Positions 37,011 to 49,600 of a DNA stretch of 64,000 nucleotides are shown here, piece by piece; position 1 is the stretch's first letter, and the number at the start of each line of letters is the position of its first letter. Under the pieces are notes generated by a model, which saw only the letters and a list, made by a program, of their open reading frames with translations, made no database searches and was not told the DNA's origin. The stretch comes from Bagarius yarrelli (lineage: Eukaryota > Chordata > Actinopteri > Siluriformes > Sisoridae). Position numbers and translations under genes: made by a program. The stretch covers positions 186,001 through 250,000 of the forward strand of contig VCAZ01000017.1 in the NCBI GenBank assembly GCA_005784505.1, given 5' to 3'.

Positions 37011-37592
37011 GTAACGACTTCTTTCTTACCAGCCTTTTATACAGGCCAGAAAATTTCAGTGGTCTTAATATAGTTAACTTGCCTTAACTAAACTGTGTAT
37101 ATCCCTCGATTAAATTTGTAACAACTTATTAAAATGTCTTTTAAATGCAATTTGTAAAACATTTGTAAAAAATTGTAAAACAATGTTATTTTTAAATCAA
37201 AACGAATATATGTTTGACATAATTTAGATACACAAATATTTGTAGTAAATGTTAAATGCAATAGTATAAATAGCCAGAGTACCAGAGCTCAGCTCCATTT
37301 GCGCTTGCTTAATTTAGCAATCTAAGCATTGCTTCTGTAGTCAACAGCAGTATATTCTTCCCCTTCTAAATTTAGGGTTGGTGTGGCTGTACACTTCTGA
37401 CTTATAATTTTAGGCATAATGGCTAAAAGAGACATTCAGCTGCTTTAGGATGCACAGCCCTTGTGGCATGCCATGCATTGGACCTTCTAAAGACCATCCT
37501 CCATGGACACTGTGACGCTCACACAGTCCACCCAGAAATGCTCTCTGAGTGACAGCCTTTCTGCTGTGTGCCCCTTGACCTTCTAATGCTGG

Positions 37593-37601
37593 TATATATA
37601 G
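37593..37601 (+). promoter_or_regulatory. Candidate SRL TATA box
   Basis: TATATATAG lies 36-44 bp before the SRL start codon, which would leave only a short 5' UTR. A CAGCTG E-box (37437-37442) lies about 200 bp before the start codon and would suit myogenic bHLH factors or AP-4. The alternative is that TTATAACAG at 37611-37619 is a splice acceptor for an upstream untranslated exon. Confidence 0.35.
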
Positions 37602-37636
37602 TCATCTAGGTTATAACAGTTCTCCTGGCAGCCAAC

Positions 37637-37694
37637 ATGAAGGTCTTAGATTTGATCTGGTGCTTTGTCTTTCTCCTCGCCCTGGCCATGACAG
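37637..37694 (+). CDS. SRL: SRL coding exon 1 (signal peptide)
   Basis: Encodes M-K-V-L-D followed by a hydrophobic run rich in L, F and A, then A-M-T and a split Ala. The donor is GTAAAA. This is a typical ER signal peptide at the place where SRL has one. The start is set by signal-peptide form, not by close sequence match. Confidence 0.85.
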
Positions 37695-40600
37695 GTAAAA
37701 GTTTTAATATTTTTTGTATTTGATACTTGTAAGTTTTGTTTCTAAATGTTAGATTATTTAAATAGCATTTAACTTTAGCTGACATTTAAAAAAATCCTTG
37801 ACTTAATCCTAATCTTAATCATTTTGGAATGTAGGACACTTTTGTATCCTTCAATTTAATTAAATGAAACAGTTATAAAATCTCACTCACTTATTAGCCT
37901 TCAGTGATGAGTTAGACTGTCTAATTAGAGAAAGCATACACATAGTTTTGGGGCATTTAGCCATTTACCTTATTTTACAACATTTTACATTTTTTAAGTT
38001 ATTACAATGTGGCTAAAATATCTTAAACTAAAAGAGTACATTGTGGAAGTCGCTTATGTGCCTGCCTGCATTGTGTGTCAGCTGCTTTGAGGCATAGCAC
38101 CAGCTGATGGAAAGGCCTAAAGTTTGGCAAGCTTGAAGTCTAGAAACAGTAGTTGATCTGCCTGTCAGCTTGGCCTATTTATGTGCCTTGTTATTTACTT
38201 CATTACACAAAAAAATTACAAATATTTAAGTTTTTATTGTGTCTTATGATTTTATATTTAGTTGTTCTGGCATTATATGTTTTAAATATTTTTAGTTTAA
38301 TTGAAATACTATTCAAAAGCAAGATAAAATTAGACATCCACATTTTAGTGGGAAGAATGTAAAATATTTTCTTTGCAGCAAACTGCACCAGCTTTTTGAG
38401 CTAATTTATGTATGGCCTTGTTTCGGTTGGCTTTGACAGAAGCCTTTACCCTTGTTTTATCCTTGGCACCCTCGTGTCAGGATCCCATCAGGTATCTAAG
38501 ATTGGAAATCACCCTGTAACTGAATACTATCCACTATAGATCTCAGTCCTCTCACTCTTTTTCCCCTCCCTTTACCTCGCTCCCTCAATATTTCTAACTC
38601 CCTTATTTGCACATATTATCGTCAACCTGCATAAAATCCATATATACATCACTTTACTCCATACAAAATAATTCCCACATTCAATGCCTACAAACATTTA
38701 AAGACCTAGAGGCTGAATAGATCACATGTTAAAATATATTTTATACTTCATTTTAATAATTATTTTTTTATTTTATTTTATTTAAATAAAGTATTGGAAC
38801 GAAATATTAAGATTGTAAGCAAATGACTTAATTTGGTTATCTGACATAAAATGTTTCTATCTTTACTAATGGTACTAGTAAGGATCACAGTTTAGCTTTT
38901 TTTTTTAAAGCTAACAAAAACAGTGACTAAAGAAAACCTAAAACAGGACAAAGATTGTAAATAAGGTGAAATTCATGTGAATTTAACCTTTTTATCTTAT
39001 TATAACAGTAGTAAAAAACTGCATGCATATGTGCTGCCATTTTTGGTGTGTCACAAAACTTTTTTTGAGCCTTGACCCTCATTTATTTTAAAGGGGGCAG
39101 GTACCTTTTAAATTGTTAAGCGTTATCATTTGTATTGCATAAGGCACACAGGACAAACAAGGATGAATTTAAAAGGCTTAGGACCTGATTTTAGGATAGG
39201 AGGATAGGATAGGATTAGAATTAGAATACTATATCTATTTTAATTGAGGACTGTTAAACGCATTTTTATACTGTTAAAAACATATTATAAACATAAACCA
39301 TTTTATAAATGTGGACACAGTTTTATGTAAATTTTGTTTTATGTAATAATAAATAGTTTTAGGGGGAGTGGTGGCTCATGGTTAAAGATACCAATCCAAA
39401 GATTTGGATTACCAATCCAAAATTCCCCAGCTGTGGTCCCAGCACTGCTAGGTCCCTCGAAAGCCAATGTTCCCTGGTATGATGGCCAATTGTTATGCAA
39501 ATCCCGCCAAGTCTTGCTTGCAAATGGAAACAATCCGCCAAAGTGCTTGCTGTGAGTTGAAAACATGCTGTCAGTGCTGTAATAACTAATTGTGACCCCA
39601 AAAAAATTGTGTCCAATGAGCTCTTTTTACAGTGCTGAAATTTGACTCTAACAATAAAACCCACCCTGGTATAAAAAATTCAAACCCTTTTTTCCTTTAC
39701 CACTAACACCAAACAAACCCCTTAGCCTAAGACTTTTTAGAATTGGAAAAAGCTTAGGCGTAAGCAGTAATAGGAGTAAAAGCATTATATAGTAAACAGC
39801 GTTACTATTTACAGTAAACAAGTAATCAAGCAAATAATCTTTTTCCTATGAAGGGCGTTAATGTGTTACTGACAATAAAAATGTGGAAGTTACAATATTG
39901 AGTCTATTAAAAAGCTGTTTAATCCAAGTAGGCTCTCTCAGCCATAGTTCAAGCAAAGTTTCTTTTTCCTATGTTATAACTGGGTTAATTGATGACTGAT
40001 GATGGGTACAATGATGTTGAGACAATAATTACATTAAAGCATGCACATAGCTCTCAGTCTCTATGCCGGAACCTGCTTATGTTCTTATACAGATAATGAT
40101 GTTCACGGTAGATTAGTATAACTAGCATGAACATTAAGACACTACAGGAGACAACAACTCTATTGTTTCTATACACGTTACGGGTATATAAATGAAATTT
40201 TAAAAAAAGTATTTCTCCTCCTTCAAACATGGTACGAGTTGAGTGGATGCCAAACGGTTTAGCTAGCCAATTTTGGTTTTTATCTGATCGTCTGCACGTT
40301 TTCCTTTTCTTTTCTTTTTTCTCCTTTTCCTTGTTGTTGTTCTGGATCTCAACATCTATCATGACTGCTTCAGCATTCAGTGATTCGTGCAGTCGGCAGC
40401 CCATTCCAGCCCTGTGTAGATCCACAGGGCCCTGTGTCCCTGTAACTACTTTTTAAAGTAACTTTGCTCAATACTGCTCAATACTGGGCATAAGTAATAG
40501 GGTTCTGTACCTTCATTGCTAGGGCTTTACAGGCTTCTATTTCAATTTTTCATAATTTCAAAAATACTGACCTAAAATGGTCTTATGATTAAGTGATTTG

Positions 40601-43600
40601 ACATGCTTATGCCATCCATCCAAGGAAGGTACATGGCGTTTTGATTTTTATCCTAAACAGTAAAGCCCACAACATAAAGCCCACAAGAAAGAACAGTTTT
40701 CTTTTTAAAAACAAAAAACAAATGTTTCGGGGCTAGACAACCCTACCTAGACTGCATATTTATTTTACTTTAACTAGAGGCTTTGCACTAATTAAAGCAT
40801 CAATGAATTAATGTATTTCTTTATTTTGCATTTTTGCCTCCATAGTCACTACTGTGTAGTGATATCATGTTTCTTACCTTAATATTTCTAAGATAAAATA
40901 GGCTTTTAGTGTTATTTTTTATATGGAGTTAAAATAAAAAACTCAAGTCAATAATCACACCAGTATCTTTTTTGTAAATGAAAACAGAAAGGCAATTTAT
41001 AGCTATTATGTTATCAGAAAGCCCACTTTAGACAGATGCTAGCACAGATCTTACGTAGAAGCATAATAAGGTCTGCTTATGGGTAAAATAAACTTTCCTC
41101 AGTGTTATTATTTGATGGTAGCCCTCATCTGGCTGAAATATACAACCATATGTTAGCATAAAATATAATTTAAAAAATGTTCACTGTAAAGTATATGTGC
41201 TATAATAAGACCTAATTACTGACTGATATATTTCTTGAATGTTATTAGAGCTAAAAAGTATAACCTCTGTGCTACAACCTTTTCTAGAACCTTAAGTCAG
41301 GTGTTAGGTGATACTTCTAAATTTAAAGATTCAGCCAGTGCTAAGTTAAAAATTAATTGCAGCATATCAGCAAGACAAGGCACTACAATGCATTAAATTA
41401 GATCAGTAAAATGATCTTAGATTGAGATTGTAGAAATGTGACATTAGTTTTTGAAATGTTTAACTGCATGCTATAAAAAATAAATTATTTTAAAATTATT
41501 ATAAAGGTTTGTAAATGGCTCTATGAATTATCTATAGAAATGTGAAAGCTAACCCGTTTAGACAAACACCATCCTTCTAACGTGGAAGTGTGAATATTTT
41601 AGACAGAACAGTTAACCCATATTTAGCTCTGTCAAGTGTGAAACTTGAATCCATACAAATTATACAGTGACCATAAGCCCACCCAGTTTACTGTCAGAGA
41701 CATTCCTAACAGACTGGTCCTCATCACTAGATATATTTAGAGTTGAAGAAGGCAGTGGTTTGGCTGCTATTATAATCATCCACTCGGAATTTGCAGAATC
41801 TCAAAGCCAAATGCCTACAGTTGTTGAGGCTGTGGGATTTCCGAAAAACTAAAGAAACTTTATCAGCACAATGGTATAAAACCAACGACAAAAATAAGCA
41901 CAATAAGAATGGCTAAATATGTGGGAGAGCGTTAATATTGCGTGACTGTATTGTATTGCAAAATGTAGCAAGACTAGTTAGCATGTAATTTATAATTAAA
42001 ATAGTTTAATGACAATTTTGTATTTTGTTAAGGTCACACTTAAATGGTAAAATATAACCACTGTAAATTAACCGAAGTCCGGTAGAACAGAAGGAGGAGA
42101 CTTGGAAGTATGTTACAGGAATCTTTTATTGAAGATTAGAACAAACTCAGCAGTTCTGTGGTCATCAAGATCTCCACAAAACAGACAAGAATCCTCTAGA
42201 TACATGTAATTGCAAGAAAGAATGTTTATGGCCTTTCCCGAAGAGGCTAGCGATCCTTTCTCTGCGAGAACACTGGAGAATTTGTTTTCCCACATTTCCC
42301 ATTTCTCCTTAAACTCTCATAACTGTAATAGATTTTTAGGGGTAGTATGTTTTAACCTTAACAGTTAGTTAGAGTTGTAAGAGTGGTTCCTTGCCCTAAT
42401 CTCCTAATATACCCTGACACCTATGAACCAGTCAAGTCACATGGTTTAGTGGACCATGTGAGGTCAAGGAAAGGCAGGGAAATAATCTAAGAAGATAAAA
42501 CCTATTAGGGAATCTTTAATAGTGTCATAGTTATAGGTTTTTCTTGTTTTTATGTTTTTTCTTTGTTTTTAGCTAAGCTAAGCTATGCTAGCTAGCTAGC
42601 TAAGATAGCATAGGCAGCATGTTTTGTTTACTTCCTGTTTTGTCCTCATGTCTTCCTGTCATGTGTCTTGTTCTCATTGGTTGTTCAGTCCTGCGATTGT
42701 GTTCAGGTGTGCCTTGTCTAGTTAATGTGTTCATTGTGTATTTAAAGCCCTTGTGTTTTGCCTTGTCTTTGTGGATTATTCTTTGTTTCTTGTTCTACTT
42801 TGGCAAGTTCTTGGTAAGGCCCCGGCCCCGGCCCGGCCCCCGGCCCCGGCCCCGGCCCCGGCCCCGGCCCCGGCCCCGGCCCCGGCCCCGGCCCCCCCGG
42901 CCCCCGGCCCCCCCGTTCAGTAAGGCCTTGTCCAGTTCATGTTTCTTGTTTTGCCTTGAGTTTCTGTAAATAGTCAAGTTTAGTTTATGTTTATATGTTC
43001 ACCTTTGTGAATAAACTGCACTTGGGTTAAATACATCCTGCCTCAGTGGAGTAAACATTACACAGGCAGACTTCATCTGGGGAAATAATCATTGACAAGG
43101 AATTTAGCTGTGTGTGGCAGTGGCTCGACCAGTTGGATAGGCATCTACCAATCTGGAGAATTTGTCTACCACTATCAAGACAGTTTTTCTTATTGTATTG
43201 TGGTAATGATATGTAGTCAACCTGCAGTTGCCGATAAGGCCCTGGTGGGGCTGGAGTGTGTGCTGCTGGTGTGACTGTTGCTGGGACATCATTGTTTTGC
43301 AACACATCTTTTTGCTGTCTCAGTTGCTACTGCTAAGGTGTTGGACTACCAACACTAAGATTGTGGGTTTGATTCCCAGCTCCACCAAGCTGCCACTGTT
43401 GAGCCCCTGATCAAGGCCCTTAACCCCCAATTTCTCAGCTGTGTATGAAAAAGAGATTAATCTAAATGTAATGAATTAACTTAAGGCCCTTTGTTTCCTC
43501 AGAGTTAGGTGTAGCATGTGTTTCACTTTTATTACAGCTATATGTTTGGATTATAGCGAATAGTAGGTCTTTTACTAATTCAGCATGCTTTATAGGTGTC

Positions 43601-46600
43601 CCAGAAATTGTGAGGAACTGATGACTTTGCCATATAATACCAAAATTATAACTCCAAAAGCAAATCTAGAGTCAGTATAAATATTCGCTGTTGGCCTAAA
43701 ACTAACGTATATGTTCAATTCTGCAATATGTGAACAAAAGTGATCTGACAACTGGCCTGAATCTAATACTTCAGTCAAGGTGGCAATGGCATATTCTGCC
43801 TGTCTGTTGCCTTCAATGACTTGTGCAAAACCATCAACAAACAATTAAAAATGAGTATGTAAGTGTAACACAATCATAAGTTAACTCATTTTCATTTTCT
43901 TTAAAAACAGTCCTTGCAAACATCATACAAGATGATGTGGGCACCTGACAGTTAAGTCTGTCTTAACACACTACCTGAACAAGCTAGTAAGGCTAGGAAA
44001 ACTGCCTGGACTCATACTCTGTGCAACTATATCAAGCTTACCAGAAAAATACTGAACCAGGTGCAAAATTCCACCATGATTATGCATGATGCATGAGTTT
44101 TCATAGACATACAAAATGAACAGAATGTCTGGGGGGAATCCCAAAGGTCCGGTATTTAAAGGAGCACATAGCAGTGGTGACACTAAAGACTTCAGACCTA
44201 ACTGTACTCCAATGTGGGAAGTTTTATACAACATAGCATCATTGCCTACTACTTCTGTTAAACAAAGTTTAGTTTTCTGGTAAGGAATCTTTAGTTTTTT
44301 TGCTAGGTCAATCAGAATTAAATTCACATTTGAATCTTTTTTTAAGTAGCCAGTTTTTCCAGGTTTGTATTATGCGTTCAGTGGACCATGTGAGGTCAAG
44401 GAAAGGCAGGGTAACCTGCTAAAAGTCCATCAAACCATAAACGGACTAATGCACCTCTCTCCTCTAACACCATATCAGGGGTATTAGCAATACCGCTGTA
44501 AGCAGCAGCTGCTTGGCAAAACCTTTCTGTATATTCACTAATAGATCAATCTTTTTTCTGCATATAACTACTTACTCATGACCAGTTTTAAATTTTTTGG
44601 CCAATTACCTTTTTCAACACAGTCTGAACTCCCTCTCAGGTTCCTTTTTACTAGCCTTTTGGAACTCAGGAGAATCAACAGATTTTTAAATAATGCAAAA
44701 CTCAGACTCAGTCGAAATCTGTGACATCAGTAATTTCAAACAGACATGTCATATAGACGCATCTTCCTTGACAATGCTCTCCTGAACTTAGTTAACCCAT
44801 ACTGATGGTAAACTCTGGGCTAATCTCTTAATTATCTCATTTCATAATGGTTTAATAATTGTTTGTGCCTGAATCACAGAAGATGCAGAGGAAGCACTTT
44901 TAACTTCATCAAATCCACATTGAACCCCTTGCCGTGCTCTACACACTTCAACTCCACTAGCTGCTTTTCCTGTACATGCATTATCATAACCATACACACA
45001 ATTTGCCCCACTGTTAAGCAGACTGAAAATCAGGATAAAGATCTGCAGGTGTAGGCTTTAAATCATTTTGTGCCAAGATTTTATGTCATAGTTGTTTAGT
45101 CAATGAGGACACATTTGCCTGCAATTCTTTATTTTACGGCCACAATTCTCTAATTTTCTGAATATGGCTTTTTGCTGTAGCTGCACAAAACTCACAATAG
45201 CAACAAAAATAGCTTTAACATTGTGTTTCCTTATGGATGCACCAAGCACTTTTTTACAATTTTCGATTGACCAAACTTTGTCTGGATGTATGGCATATTT
45301 TTGTCCTAACTGCTGTTTGACTTCTTGGGTGACGATGGAGTCCATATGCTCATCTAAAGTTCACTATCCTTGCATAAAGAAGTAGCTTATCGGCCTTTCC
45401 TTAAATAAGCCCAAATAGGGACAAGACTAGTATTTTTATAAAAAACCTTTTTGCCATTTTGTTACTCTTCCCTAATAAAACAAATTAAGAAAATTAACCA
45501 ACTTCTTCCCTAATAAAAAGAGGCTAAACAACTTGTTAACACACAACTGTAGTTAACATTACCTGACACAGAGGATGTACAGAGAATAAACCAAAATATA
45601 AATCTTCCCTAATAAAGAGAGGCTGAACAATTTAACACACACAATGGTAGTTAACCTTCCCTTGACACAGAGGATGTACAGAGGTTCACTGCACCAACTG
45701 ATGTGAATTTTTGTATCTGATTTCTTGTGTCAACACGAGACACAGCACCAATTGTTGTAAATTAATCAAAGACCAGTAGAAAAGCCGGATTGTATGTTAC
45801 AGGAATTTTTTATTGGAGATTAGAACACACTCAGCAGTTCTTTAGTCATCAAAATAGAGAGAGCAAGGAAGAAAAAGAAGGAAAAAGAGAGACAGAGAAA
45901 AGAGACAGAGCCTTAGTTACAATCTTATTTTATCTTTGTTGACAATGTCACTAAAAACTGAATGTGAAACTCAGTGTGCAAAAGGCGTAACACTTAGCAG
46001 ACCACAAATGTATACACATGTTGGCCTACCGGCCTTGATATCTATCAGGGCCTTCAGGAATGCCAAATGGCCATTTGATATATATCTGTGCTTTCAGGAA
46101 TGCCAAATGGCCCTTTATTAGTCATTGTCTGTTTGTGACCTTTTTCAACCTTACAGCATTAGATTCTTTGATTTGTTGTGGGAGTTGATTGATGTAGCTG
46201 GAAAATTCAAGTCAAGTATTTTTATGTTTTCTCCTCAGCAGAGGAGGAGGTATTGGATTCTGTACTAAGAGACAGATCTCACATCGATGAAACATTACGA
46301 TTAGCAGCAGAAGAGAATGCAGGAAACTATGCAGGTGAGAGGGTTCCTCTAACTCCTACTGCTAACTTAGGATTTCTAATAAAGTTATACCTTTAATTAA
46401 ACAACTTGCATATAGATTTGCATAAAGAATGCATGTAATGCATAATTATTAATACAATGTAAGACATTTATTTACTTTTATGTTCATATGCAATCCTAAA
46501 TGTTTACTTTGCTTCTGTTTTGTTTACACTAGCTGCTTTGCAGAAACTAAGGATCATCTACCACAATTCCATCAAGCCTATGGAACATGCCTACAAATAC

Positions 46601-49600
46601 AGTGAGCTCAGACAACATGAGATCTCAGGTAAATTACTTGCTCTGTATCTGGCCCTACCACTGTCTACTCTGCTCTGCAGGGTGTCTTACTTGCTTCTGA
46701 CAGATTACATATATTTAAATTGTTCAGGCATCCTGCAAGTTTCAAGCTTTCTGTAATTAAATTCCAATCAGTGTATACTATAAATTTCGGTGGAATTGCT
46801 ATATTATAGTAATTTATTAAGCTGTGCTCAAGCTGTCCTTCAAATACTTGATTGTTTAGTGTTTTTTTTTTACTAACCTCACTGGTGTTTGTGAACAATT
46901 TACAACTTTGTACTAGAATAATGAATGTTCATTATGTTTCATTATATTCATTATCTTTCTTTCTTTCTTCCTTTTTTCCCCTAACTCTATTGTTGATACC
47001 AAACACATTTTTACTGCACTGCAAACTTTTTGTATGTTGCTTTCTTTGTTCTATCGCTTACCTTCCCCACTTCCACTAAACAGCTTATCCAGGACGTACC
47101 CTGGGGGATTCAGCCACAGGTGGGTATGATGGGGCAATCTGCTGCATGACCCCTGCCTGAGTGACTGACCCCTTGCTAATACTGTATTCAGCCATTCATC
47201 CTGTATAAATTCTATAGTCATAGTTTAAAAAAAAGTGTAGTGGGTGCATTTGGTTATCATTTGAGTGGTTATTTAGAAATAAATAATTGGAAGTTATGCA
47301 ATTTCTGGGTTAACTTGATGGTTGTGTTTGTAGTAGTAGACATTTAATATATTACATACTAAACATACACATCTCAAATTAAATAAGATCTGTAAACAGT
47401 ATTAAAAACAATGCTGTACTGACATACTCAAGTAAATTGTACTATTTAAAAATAAACATAAGCTTATTCAAATACAAGTTTATTAAAAGGGAAATTTTCT
47501 GTTATATAATGATTTTGTTAAAATGTTTCTGGCTATAGTTATTTTAGAAATGGAAATATAAAGAGTATCTGAGTTGGCATATGACATATTTCGAAAGTGT
47601 GTGCCTAGTTCAGTTCTGAATGTAATTGGTAATTACTAATACAATATTGTAAAGTAAAGGAAAGCTTCTGCAGATCAGGACTTTAGGCTTAATGAATATT
47701 TATTAGGATTTTAAAAATATTTGTTAACTAAGATGCATGAGTTCTAATTCATTTAATTTTGTACTGTTGGGTTGAAGTTTTTTTAAAAAACATGCTTCAG
47801 AATAAGTTAGATGAGATGTTGTACAATGTCATTCTGTGTAATATTAAACATATAGATATGTAGCTTGATATCAATTAATCATGAAATTATTGCTTTTTGC
47901 ACACAGAGATAATGTCAGCTCAATTACCAAAGATGACAGAGACCAACATTTATGTAGCATGGTTATTGATGCAAATTAGCCACTTTATCTTTAAAGTAAA
48001 CCAAAAAACTGTATCAAGAGTTAACTTTTGTATAAAGATTTCCAGGCTAACAGCATGTTGTTATTGCTTGTGTAATACTGCTGAATTCTATAGTGATTTA
48101 CTTCTTTTAAATTAAATTGAATGACGCAAAGACATTTTTACATATAATACTGCTGTTACTTTAAATATGGTCAGTAACTTTATTAGGTATAAATGCTTCT
48201 TCTTCTTTTCCTTTCGGCTGTTCCCCTTTCGGAATTATCTGTCTCCTTACCCTATTCTCTACATCCTCTTAAAAAATGCTGTGTGTTTTATATTTATTTT
48301 AATCATTTTGGTATTACAACCTGAATTTCGAAAAAGTTGGGATGTTTTTTAAAATGTAAGTAAAATGAAATCTGAAAGACTTTTAAATTACATGAGCCAA
48401 TATTTTATTCAAAATAGAACCTAGATAATGTAACATTTGTTTACACTTTTATCCACTAAATGAGTGCATTTTGAATTTGATGCCTACTACAGGTCTAAAG
48501 ATTCAGCTGGAAGAACATTTAGCAGACATTAGGTCTGTAATATGATTAGCTATAAAGAGGATGTCTTAGAGAGACAGAATCTGTAAGATATTTAAGATGG
48601 GCAAAGGCTCTCCAATCTGTGAAATAGAGTGCAAAAAGATAAAATACAAGCAAGGTCAAATTAAAAGGTGTTTGCAAATCTCATCATCTACAGTGCATAA
48701 CAAAAGACTCAGTGAAACTGGAGAAATATCTGTGTGTAAGGACAAGGCTGAAGATCTTTGTTGGATGCCTGTGGTCTTATAGCCCTCAGACAAAACTGCA
48801 TCACTCATCGTCATGATTCTATAACTGACATTACTCAATAGGCCCAGGAATACTTTCAGGGACCACTGTTGTTAAACACAATTCGCTGCGCATCTGCAGA
48901 TGCCAACTAAAGATCTATCATGCAAAAAGGAAGCCATATGTAAATGTATAGTACAGAAGCAGGCTAAAGAGGAGGGAGAACTTCCAGTGTGTTATTAGCG
49001 ATTTATAATAAAGTAACAGGCAATCAAAGCATATTACAAAGCATCTGATATGACTTCAGTGGCCCTTATCTCGTATAATTTTCTTATATACAGTAAATGT
49101 ATTTAATAGCTAAATTATTTTTTTTAGCATTTTGCCTCCATTACTTGCATCGGAACCTCATTGGACTGCTGTTGTAAAATTCCCTGCGCCATCTGCAAAT
49201 GCCAACTAAAGATCTATCATGCAAAAAGGAAGCCATATGTAAATATATAGTACCGAAGCACCGGACATTCTTGGAAATCACAGACCTCCAGGGTAAAGAG
49301 GAGGAAGACCTTCCAGTGTGTTATTAGCGTTCAGTTCAAAAACCAGCATTTGTAAAGGTATGGGGATGCACAAGTGCATACTCTATGAGCAGCTTGCATG
49401 TTTTAAATTGTTTTGTTTTCATGATTTGGCACTATGAATTCTAAAAAAGGCACTATACAGGTTTTAGAACAATATATGCTCCTCTACAGACAATGTCTAT
49501 TTAAGGTAAGGTTTTGTGTATTTCAGCAGGACAGTGCAAACCCACATATTGCAGCTATTACAACAGCATGGCTTCAGAATAGAAGAGTTCCGGTGCTAAA

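Larger units (their letters stand above)
42062..46155 (-). mobile_element. Degraded endogenous retrovirus, antisense
   Basis: Two related LTRs bound it: 42062-42363 and 45756-46155, both starting TGTAAATTAA and ending TAACA or TTACA. They share about 100 bp and then diverge. Next to the right LTR, CACGAGACACAGCACCA is the complement of a primer-binding site, so transcription ran right to left. In that order come a gag-like region (about 45345-44600), an RT segment (44327-43971), RNase H with IYTDSRFAFGVI (43844-43590) and an integrase part with LQVDYISL (43305-43104). All frames are broken, no env is seen, and a SINE and a solo-LTR-like segment interrupt it. Confidence 0.8.

Noticed and set aside
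42619..42969. 116-codon frame with a Pro-Arg repeat
   Set aside because: It arises from reading through the GGCCCC tract; the flanks are a solo-LTR-like sequence.
43285..43470. Possible tRNA gene
   Set aside because: It has a B-box-like part but the body is that of a tRNA-derived SINE and no cloverleaf can be drawn.
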